Below the pieces are notes generated by a model. That model was given only the letters and a program-made list of their open reading frames with translations. It did not search any database and was not told the DNA's origin. DNA of 6,274 nt from Elusimicrobiota bacterium. GTDB taxonomy: Bacteria > Elusimicrobiota > Elusimicrobia > Elusimicrobiales > UBA9959. Both the position numbers and the translations under genes were made by a program. Numbering within the stretch: position 1 is the first letter of the stretch; every line of letters begins with the position of its first letter. This document shows positions 1 through 5,668 of this stretch, one piece after another. Location: positions 1 through 6,274 of the forward strand of contig DNQL01000233.1 of NCBI GenBank assembly GCA_003500765.1, written 5' to 3'.

Positions 1-2
1 CT

Positions 3-428
3 CCCGCGCTGCGCGACGGCGTCCTGGGCGGCGCCACCCTGGTAAAAATAAACCGGCAGGAGTTCGAAGAATTCAGCCGCTCCTCCCTGACTCCCGGAGC
101 GGTCGCGCGCTGCCTGGGGCGCTGGCGCCCCCGCGGCCTGCGCACCCTTATCGTCACCAATTCCTCCGGTCCCGGCTATTGCTCCTGCCCGTCGGGGGAT
201 TTCATCTTCGATCCCCCCCCGGCCGGGAGGATAGTGAATCCCGTGGGCGCCGGCGATTCTTTCATGGCCGGCTGGGCCCGTTCCCTCGAGCTGCGCCTGG
301 GCGCGGAGGAATCCATAAGGTTCGCGGCCGGCTGTTCGGTGGCGGACTGCATGACGCTGGGCTCCGGCGTAATCACCAGGGCGGAGGCGGAGCGCTGGGC
401 CCGCCGCGTCCGCGTCAGGAAGATCTGA
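3..428 (+). CDS. PfkB-family carbohydrate kinase (1-phosphofructokinase/tagatose-6-P kinase type), C-terminal part
   Basis: This is the last 141 residues of a ribokinase/PfkB-fold kinase; the N-terminal half lies before the window. Reading from base 3, the frame stays open to TGA at 426-428. Two family marks are visible. VKINRQEFEEF (about residues 15-25 of the visible part) corresponds to the KPNxxEL segment. NPVGAGDSFMAG holds the second PfkB signature: GAGD forms the anion hole, and its Asp (codon 255-257) is the catalytic base that activates the acceptor hydroxyl. The NPVGAGD form is typical of the LacC/FruK branch, which phosphorylates sugar phosphates with ATP in the cytoplasm. The substrate cannot be fixed from this half, and ribokinase-like or other PfkB kinases remain possible. 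The gene ends 22 bases before the acyl-CoA synthetase, so the two are probably co-transcribed. Confidence 0.85.
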   Translation, partial: PALRDGVLGGATLVKINRQEFEEFSRSSLTPGAVARCLGRWRPRGLRTLIVTNSSGPGYCSCPSGDFIFDPPPAGRIVNPVGAGDSFMAGWARSLELRLGAEESIRFAAGCSVADCMTLGSGVITRAEAERWARRVRVRKI

Positions 429-435
429 TACCCGC

Positions 436-441
436 AGGAGG
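436..441 (+). promoter_or_regulatory. Strong ribosome binding site of the acyl-CoA synthetase
   Basis: A perfect AGGAGG lies 9 bases before the ATG at 451. It fixes the start of the synthetase and lies wholly in the 22-base gap after the kinase stop. No promoter is evident in this gap, which supports co-transcription with the kinase. Confidence 0.85.
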
Positions 442-450
442 CTTTTCACC

Positions 451-2718
451 ATGTCGGAACTCTCTAAAATAGAAGCGGTATTCGCGAAAGCGGGAGCGGA
501 GGGACGCAAATCTCTCTCCGAATCCGAAGTCTACGGAATACTGGACCTCTGCGGGCTCGGCGCCCCCTCTTACGTCGTCGTCCCCGCCCCCATGAAGGAG
601 CCTTCCGCCGCGGCCGCGGACGTCTGCTCTCGTATCCCCGGCGAAAAGCTGGTGCTGAAGGTCCTCTCCTCCGCCACGCTGCACAAGACCGAATCCGGCG
701 GCGTGAAGGTCATGGCGAAGGAGAGCGGTCCCGTAGGAGAGGCCCTGCTGGCCATGGCGGCGAAGTTCCCGGACGCCGAGGGCTTCCTCGCCTGCGAGTT
801 CGTGGAGCATTCGGCATTCGCCCTGGGCGAGGAGCTGCTGCTCGGCGCCAGGTCCGACGACGCTTACGGGCCGGTCATAACACTGGGCCCCGGCGGTACC
901 GACGCCGAAGCGCTGATAGGGTCGCTCCGGCCCGGCCTGGCCCCGTCGGTGATCCCGGTGGACCTGGCCTTCAACGCCCAGGCCTGGAAGAATTTCCTGG
1001 AGAACTGCTGGGCCTGGCGCTACGCCGCCGGCGGAGTGCGCGGCGGCCGGCGCCTGGCCCAGGACGGCGAGATGGTCAAGTGGCTGGAGGGCTTCGCCCA
1101 CCTGCTCAGGAATTTCAGGGACGGCGGTCCGTCGGAATGGGCCATAGAGGAGTTCGAGATAAACCCGCTGGCCGTCTCCAGGGGCCGCCTGGTCGCGCTG
1201 GACGGCGTGCTGCGCTTCCGCAAGGCCAGGCCGGACGCCGCCCGCCGCAAGCCTTCCAGGAAAGGCGTGGAGTCGCTCATACATTCCAAGAGCGTGGCCG
1301 TGGTCGGCGTCAGCGAGAAGAAGATGAACATGGCCCGCATCATCCTCAATAACATCGTCAAGGCCGGCTTCCCGAAGGAGAAAGCTTACATAGTCAAGGA
1401 AGGCGTGGCCGAGATAGACGGCGTCAGGTGTTATCCCACGCCCGCGGACCTGCCGGAGAAGGCGGACATGTACGTGGTGGCGGTGCCGGCCCCGGAGGTC
1501 CCCAAGGTGCTGGCCGACGCCGGCGCGTCAGGCAAGGTCAACGGCGTGGTGCTGATATCGGGCGGGATGGGCGAGAAATCCGGCTCCGAGGACGTGGGCC
1601 GTACCGTGGTGGACATCCTCAACCGCGGCCGAGAAAAGAACCCCGATTTCGCGCTGAGCGGCGGCAACTCGATGGGAATAGTCCTCAACGACGCGAAGGT
1701 GAACACTTTCTTCATTCCAGAGCATAAGATGGAGCACCCGCTGGGCGTCAATCCTTACGGGGCGCGTACCGCTTTCGTAAGCCAGAGCGGCGCTTTCGTC
1801 ATCTCGGTAATAAGCAAGATGCCCTGGCTCAAGCCGGCCTACAGCATAACGGTGGGCAACCAGCAGGATGTCACCGTCCCGGATTACGTGGAGCGCCTGG
1901 CCGACGAGGACGACCTTAAGGTCATACTGGTGTACATGGAAGGGTTCAAGCCCGGGGACGGTCTGGCGCTGGCCAAAGTCATAGAGAAGGCCCGCGCCAG
2001 GGGCAAGCAGGTCCTGCTCTACAAAGCCGGCAGGACGGCGGTGGGGCAAAAAGCCGTTATGGGCCATACCGCTTCCATCGCCGGAGATTACATGGTGACG
2101 CGCGCCATAATGGAGAAGGCCGGCGCGCTGGTGGCGGATAATTTCGACGAATTCTCCGACCTGGCGGCGCTGGCCTACTACTTCGCGGACCTGCGGCCGG
2201 AGAACGGCAACACTTTCTTCATGAGCAACGCCGGCTTCGAGGCCGCGGGGATGGCCGACGGCATAAAGGGCCTGCTGGCGGCCGGCATGAGCCCGGAACT
2301 GGCCGCGGACATGGCCAGGACGCTCAAGGAGCATAAGCTGGATTCGATAGTGGACGCCAAGAACCCGCTGGACGTGACGCCTATGGCGACGGACGCGGCG
2401 ATAGGCGCCATAGTCAGGACGGCGCTGGAATCGGACGAGTATTCCGGCGCGCTGATCTCCATGATCCCGCTCACGGCGGCCATGAGCACGCTGCCTAAAA
2501 GCCCCGACTGGCCGGACGAACTGGAAAATTCCTTCCTGAAGAGCGCCGCCGAGGCCGCGCGCGCGGAGAAGAAGCCCCTCATATTCTGCGTCGGGGCCGG
2601 GTCCAGGTACGAGCCCTACTGCGCCTACGCGCAGTCGCTGGGCATGCCCGTGTTCCGCTCGGCGGACAGGGCCGCCGCCATGTACGGCCGCTACCTGGAA
2701 TACGCGCTGGGCGACTAG
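451..2718 (+). CDS. Acyl-CoA synthetase, NDP-forming (acetate-CoA ligase ADP-forming type), fused beta-alpha
   Basis: This 755-residue cytoplasmic enzyme belongs to the succinyl-CoA synthetase superfamily, which interconverts acyl-CoA + ADP + Pi and acid + CoA + ATP. It probably makes ATP at the end of fermentation. Residues about 20-255 form the beta-type ATP-grasp part. They include HKTESGGV (78-85, His78 matching the second phosphohistidine known in archaeal ADP-forming enzymes), GPVITLGPGG (140-149) and the EFEINPL nucleotide/Mg motif (234-240). Residues about 275-375 are the Rossmann CoA-binding domain, starting SVAVVGVSEKK. Residues about 400-755 are the ligase domains, with FVSQSGAF (442-449), the phosphohistidine loop GHTAS (His539) and KNPLDVTP (637-644). 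Both histidines and the ATP-grasp motifs are present, so the enzyme looks active. The beta-alpha order is the reverse of Pat/YfiQ-type fusions, and no GNAT acetyltransferase domain is present. The acyl substrate is unknown: acetate is the default, but branched, aryl or other acids are possible. The start is fixed by AGGAGG at 436-441. The stop overlaps the convergent dehydrogenase. Confidence 0.92.
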   Translation: MSELSKIEAVFAKAGAEGRKSLSESEVYGILDLCGLGAPSYVVVPAPMKEPSAAAADVCSRIPGEKLVLKVLSSATLHKTESGGVKVMAKESGPVGEALLAMAAKFPDAEGFLACEFVEHSAFALGEELLLGARSDDAYGPVITLGPGGTDAEALIGSLRPGLAPSVIPVDLAFNAQAWKNFLENCWAWRYAAGGVRGGRRLAQDGEMVKWLEGFAHLLRNFRDGGPSEWAIEEFEINPLAVSRGRLVALDGVLRFRKARPDAARRKPSRKGVESLIHSKSVAVVGVSEKKMNMARIILNNIVKAGFPKEKAYIVKEGVAEIDGVRCYPTPADLPEKADMYVVAVPAPEVPKVLADAGASGKVNGVVLISGGMGEKSGSEDVGRTVVDILNRGREKNPDFALSGGNSMGIVLNDAKVNTFFIPEHKMEHPLGVNPYGARTAFVSQSGAFVISVISKMPWLKPAYSITVGNQQDVTVPDYVERLADEDDLKVILVYMEGFKPGDGLALAKVIEKARARGKQVLLYKAGRTAVGQKAVMGHTASIAGDYMVTRAIMEKAGALVADNFDEFSDLAALAYYFADLRPENGNTFFMSNAGFEAAGMADGIKGLLAAGMSPELAADMARTLKEHKLDSIVDAKNPLDVTPMATDAAIGAIVRTALESDEYSGALISMIPLTAAMSTLPKSPDWPDELENSFLKSAAEAARAEKKPLIFCVGAGSRYEPYCAYAQSLGMPVFRSADRAAAMYGRYLEYALGD

Positions 2719-3860
2719 GCCGCCAGCTTAAGTATCTTCTCTATCTCCGGCTGTTCGTGCCGCATGCCCCACATGCGGATGAGCATCATGGCGTTCTCCG
2801 CGATCTTCGGTATGTCCGAAGCCGGGATCTTCGCCTCGGCCAGGCGCACCGGCGCCCCGGCCTCCCTGAAAAGATCCTCGAAAGCGTTTATGCAGGCCTC
2901 CGCCTTCGTCGTCCCGAACACCGCCCGTCCGAACTTCTCCAGCCGCCCGGGCCCGTCGGTCTCCAGGTGATGCCTGAACCAGGCCGGCATGACTATGGCC
3001 AGCCCGGCGCCGTGGGCTATGTCGTAGAGGGCGCTTAGCGAATGCTCGATGGCGTGGTTTATGAAGGTCATGCCGCCGTAGCCGCAGACCGGCAGTCCGT
3101 TGAGGGCCAGCGTGGCCGACCACATCATGGACGCGCGGGCGTTATAGTCGGCGGGGTCCGCGAGTATGCGCCGGGTGGAGGCGACGATGGAGCGGGCCAG
3201 GCCGTGGACTATCTCGTCGGTGACTTCGGCGTCCGGGTTGCGGGCCGTGAAATAGCCTTCGATTATGTGGGCCAGCGAGTCAACCGCGCCGTAGGCGGTC
3301 TGCTCGCGGGGCAGCGTCATCGTGGTTTCCGGGTCAAGGGCCGAGGCGCGCGGGAACAGGGCGGCGCCGTGGGCGGAGAACTTCTGCCGCGTGTCCTCGT
3401 TGGTTACCACGCAGCCGGCGTTCATCTCGGAGCCGGTGGCCGGCAGCGTGAGCGCGGCGAAGACCGGCAGGGCGTCCTTGACCGGCGCCTTGCCGCAGAA
3501 AAGGTCCCAGACATCCCCCCCGTATTTCATCCCCGCCGCTATCGCCTTGGCCTCGTCTATGACGGAGCCGCCGCCGGCCGCTATGACCATGTCGCAGCCC
3601 GCCTCCGAGGCTTTCCGCATTCCTTCCCGGACATGGGAGAGCGCGGGGTTCGGTTTTACACCGGGATGTTCCGTTACTTCAATGCCGTTCTTCTTCAGGG
3701 CCGAGGTCACGGCCTCATAGACGCCGTTGCGCTTCACGCTGCCGCCGCCGTAGACGAATAACGCTTTTTTTCCGGCTTTGGCCGCCTCGGGCCCCAGTTT
3801 GGGGATGGAATCGCGGCCGAAAATTATCTTTGTAGGATTGGCGAAAACGAAATTCTGCAT
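2715..3860 (-). CDS. Iron-type (group III) alcohol dehydrogenase, BdhA/YqhD-like, probably NADPH-dependent
   Basis: The product is a 381-residue cytoplasmic enzyme that reversibly reduces aldehydes to alcohols; the length is normal for the family. The N-terminal nucleotide-binding half has FGRDSIPKLG (14-23), YGGGSVKRNG (37-46) and GGGSVIDEAKA (96-106). The GGGS loop followed by VK is typical of the butanol dehydrogenase/YqhD branch, where it goes with NADPH use; cofactor choice here is inferred. LPATGSEMN lies at 139-147. The C-terminal helical half carries the expected metal ligands Asp194, His198, His269 and His283, the last two exactly 14 apart as in FucO, with the catalytic-site His273 between them. 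All key residues are intact. The ATG at 3858-3860 is chosen because AAGGAGG (3865-3871) precedes it and MQNFVFANPTKIIFG matches the family start. A longer reading from TTG at 3893 would begin inside the upstream terminator. The likely role is disposal of reducing power in fermentation. The substrate (butanal, acetaldehyde or other aldehydes) is not determined. Confidence 0.93.
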   Translation of the reverse strand: MQNFVFANPTKIIFGRDSIPKLGPEAAKAGKKALFVYGGGSVKRNGVYEAVTSALKKNGIEVTEHPGVKPNPALSHVREGMRKASEAGCDMVIAAGGGSVIDEAKAIAAGMKYGGDVWDLFCGKAPVKDALPVFAALTLPATGSEMNAGCVVTNEDTRQKFSAHGAALFPRASALDPETTMTLPREQTAYGAVDSLAHIIEGYFTARNPDAEVTDEIVHGLARSIVASTRRILADPADYNARASMMWSATLALNGLPVCGYGGMTFINHAIEHSLSALYDIAHGAGLAIVMPAWFRHHLETDGPGRLEKFGRAVFGTTKAEACINAFEDLFREAGAPVRLAEAKIPASDIPKIAENAMMLIRMWGMRHEQPEIEKILKLAA

Positions 3861-3864
3861 ATGC

Positions 3865-3871
3865 CCTCCTT
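3865..3871 (-). promoter_or_regulatory. Ribosome binding site deciding the dehydrogenase start
   Basis: On the minus strand AAGGAGG is followed by four bases (GCAT) and then ATG at 3860. The spacing is short, but the match is full length. It decides the start in favour of MQNFVF rather than the upstream in-frame TTG at 3893. Confidence 0.8.
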
Positions 3872-3891
3872 GCTGACGGAAAAAGTCTAGC

Positions 3892-3922
3892 AAAAAAAGA
3901 CCGCCCGCTCGCGCGGGCGGTC
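3892..3922 (-). terminator. Intrinsic terminator of the secreted-protein gene
   Basis: On the minus strand GACCGCCCGC (3922-3913) pairs perfectly with GCGGGCGGTC (3908-3899) around the four-base loop 3909-3912. This gives a 10-bp, almost all G-C stem, followed directly by seven T (3898-3892). It lies 27 bases past the TAA of the secreted-protein gene. It works only on the minus strand: read on the plus strand, the hairpin has no T run after it. Confidence 0.9.
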
Positions 3923-3948
3923 GCGTCGGCGGGGCCGCGAAGCCCGGC

Positions 3949-5571
3949 TTATTCGGGATCGACCCAGACTCCCCGGGCGGGAACGCCGCCGAGGGACTTG
4001 TTGCCGACGGGGGTTTCCGAGGCCAGGCAACCCGAGATGAAGGCGCGGGCGGTGACCAGTTCGTGCATCGGGTTTATCAGTATCGGCTTGCTTTTTCCTT
4101 TTTTGAAGTCGACGTGGTCCCGCTTCACTATGTACTTGGAGTTAAGCTTGCCGGTGTGGTCGTTGTAGATGATCTCCACGTGGCAGTCGTAGTAGTCGCG
4201 GTAAAGGGGCTTGAGCCACATGCTCGCGTCGTCGAGCGTGGCCTTGAAGTCCTTGCTCTCCACGAACTCGATGCGGTCGCGCCAGTCCTCGCTGAGGTCC
4301 AGGTAGACGTTGGGGTCGCAGTAGTTCCGGTCGATAGTGAACGCGTCGTAGAGCTTTTCCCGCATCACCTTGGCCAGGCGCGCTCCTATCTTTCCGCCTG
4401 TGGAGTTTACGTAGTCCTCCTGCTGCTCGTCGCCGGCGTCGTGGGCGCTGTTGAGCACGTGCGAGCCGGCGGTCTCTATGCCGCCTATCAGCGCGGCCCG
4501 GAAGCCGCCGCGCACGTAGCCGTAGAGCATGATGCCGTGGAAGTGGTACCACGCGCCGAACTTGTCGCCCTTGCCCTGGTAGAAGTTGCTGATATTGGAC
4601 AGCTTGCGGGTCACGGCCAGCTTGTCGCGCTCCGGGTGGCGCCAGTGGTCGGACAGCACGTTCTCTATGGTGAGTATCGCCAGGTAGACGTCGCCGTGGT
4701 TGAGGCGGTAGCTCTGCCTGAAGGCCTGGTCCATGGTGACCGAACCTTCGCCGCGGGTGAGGATATGGTCGATCAGCGCCGATTCCGTGCCGGTCTTGAA
4801 GTGGCGGGCGGTCACGCCCGAGGCCAGCGCGGTCAGCAGCTTGGTGAACACCTGCGGGATCATCTCCCCCTTGTCGCGGCAGTACTGTCTGAACTCGGGG
4901 CTCCACTCGTGCGGCTCGCCGAAGCGGGGCTCTATGCCGTTGGCCCGCTCCTCCACTATGATCTGCTGGTACATCTTTATCATTTCTTTCTTGCGGAAGG
5001 GATTGATGCGGCCCTCCAGGTGCAGTTTGGAATTGCGCAGCTGCACCAGCAGGCGTTCTTTTTCGTCCGCGGGCAGGTCGAGCGCCATGATGTCGGCCTC
5101 GGTGGGCATGGCTATCGGCGGGTCCTCTACCACCGGGTTCTGGTCCGAATAGGTGCCGCCATTGGCGTCCCCGTTGTCCTCGGCTATGCCGAAGAGGACC
5201 TGGAAGAGGACCTTGGGCAGATTCTTGGTATACACCGTCAGCGCCACGTCGCCCTGCAGGTCGTGGCGCTGGTAGGAGGACTGGCGGTAACGCCGGGCGA
5301 AATCCAGAGTGCCGTCGATGCCCGGGATGTCGATGGTGCCGCCGATGATGTTTATCTTTTCGCCGCTCCGGCCTGCGCCGTCGAGCAGCGGGTCGTAGCT
5401 GTAGGGGACGAGATAATAGTTCTTTGTTTCGGCCCGGGGCGCCGGGACCGGAGCCGCGTCCATGCCCTTGACAGTCTCCAGGTCCATGGAGACCAGGTCG
5501 AAGCCGGAGGCGCTGAGGTTTGAAAGGGTTAGCGAGGTTATGACCGAAAGAAGCAGGGCTTTCTTTATCAT
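3949..5571 (-). CDS. Secreted or periplasmic protein of unknown family
   Basis: I do not recognise this 540-residue protein. From Met1 it begins with a clear Sec signal peptide: MIKK, a hydrophobic stretch ALLLSVITSLTLSNL (5-19), and a likely cleavage after ASG (21-23). There is no lipobox cysteine, so it is probably exported free rather than lipid-anchored. A short Pro/Ala-rich linker (DAAPVPAPRAE, 38-48) leads into a globular body. Residues 73-115 (GGTIDIPGIDGTLDFARRY and what follows) look beta-rich. An acidic Gly/Asn/Asp loop spans 131-150. Residues 160-330 are largely charged helices. A distinctive Gly/His/aromatic part includes WYHFHG (341-346) and GGIETAGSHVLNS (363-375), followed by Asp/Glu-rich DAGDEQQED (378-386). 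The C-terminal 100 residues are Lys/Asp-rich with no second membrane segment. Cysteines are few (231, 418, 463, 515). The start was chosen because Met1 opens the signal peptide and lies just after a TATAAT box. An in-frame ATG at 5602-5604 would add 11 residues and has no ribosome site either. The gene ends at a strong terminator. Confidence 0.8.
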   Translation of the reverse strand: MIKKALLLSVITSLTLSNLSASGFDLVSMDLETVKGMDAAPVPAPRAETKNYYLVPYSYDPLLDGAGRSGEKINIIGGTIDIPGIDGTLDFARRYRQSSYQRHDLQGDVALTVYTKNLPKVLFQVLFGIAEDNGDANGGTYSDQNPVVEDPPIAMPTEADIMALDLPADEKERLLVQLRNSKLHLEGRINPFRKKEMIKMYQQIIVEERANGIEPRFGEPHEWSPEFRQYCRDKGEMIPQVFTKLLTALASGVTARHFKTGTESALIDHILTRGEGSVTMDQAFRQSYRLNHGDVYLAILTIENVLSDHWRHPERDKLAVTRKLSNISNFYQGKGDKFGAWYHFHGIMLYGYVRGGFRAALIGGIETAGSHVLNSAHDAGDEQQEDYVNSTGGKIGARLAKVMREKLYDAFTIDRNYCDPNVYLDLSEDWRDRIEFVESKDFKATLDDASMWLKPLYRDYYDCHVEIIYNDHTGKLNSKYIVKRDHVDFKKGKSKPILINPMHELVTARAFISGCLASETPVGNKSLGGVPARGVWVDPE

Positions 5572-5577
5572 ATCGAT

Positions 5578-5606
5578 ATTATAGCGGCGCCCGGCCTGGT
5601 TCATAA
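5578..5606 (-). promoter_or_regulatory. Likely promoter of the secreted-protein gene, possibly giving a leaderless mRNA
   Basis: A perfect -10 hexamer TATAAT occurs on the minus strand at 5583-5578 in otherwise very GC-rich DNA. A weak -35 candidate, TTATGA (5606-5601, three of six matches to TTGACA), lies 17 bases upstream. Only six bases (ATCGAT) separate the -10 box from the ATG at 5571-5569, so transcription would start at or within a base or two of the start codon. No Shine-Dalgarno sequence is present before this ATG, which agrees with leaderless translation. The -35 is unconvincing, so the call rests on the -10 and its position. Confidence 0.5.
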
Positions 5607-5613
5607 GGGAAAC

Positions 5614-5644
5614 AGGGCCCAGGCCCCCGTTGTTTTAGGGCCCA
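5614..5644. repeat. Repeated palindrome AGGGCCCA, possible weak hairpin between genes
   Basis: AGGGCCCA occurs at 5614-5621 and again at 5637-5644. Because GGGCCC is self-complementary, the two copies can pair as a six-base stem with a 17-base loop. On the minus strand, after the Sua5 stop, this would be followed only by TGTTTCCC, a poor T run. It may be a weak terminator for the Sua5 gene or nothing functional. The rest of the 97-base gap (5572-5668) holds the promoter described separately and no gene that I can see. Confidence 0.3.
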
Positions 5645-5668
5645 TGCGGTTTATAGGACTTGTGCTGA

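Noticed and set aside
415..2334. Several minus-strand frames of 60-289 codons opposite the acyl-CoA synthetase
   Set aside because: They are shadows of the synthetase reading frame, with compositions biased by its codons and no motifs or ribosome sites.
2718..2780. A terminator for the synthetase after its stop
   Set aside because: No stable inverted repeat with a T run is visible here on the plus strand; the sequence is the coding tail of the convergent dehydrogenase.
3042..3761. A 239-codon plus-strand frame opposite the dehydrogenase
   Set aside because: It is Gly/Arg/Val-rich with no ribosome site or recognised domain, and the dehydrogenase on the other strand has every expected metal ligand.
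3861..3893. An 11-residue upstream extension of the dehydrogenase beginning at TTG 3893
   Set aside because: It would start inside the terminator T run without a ribosome site, and AAGGAGG would fall inside the coding region. The ATG at 3860 fits the family N-terminus.
4063..5523. A 486-codon open frame on the plus strand, opposite the secreted-protein gene
   Set aside because: Its translation is low-complexity Val/Ala/Leu/His/Arg-rich with no motif. The minus-strand frame has a signal peptide, promoter and terminator. Long antisense frames are expected at this GC content.
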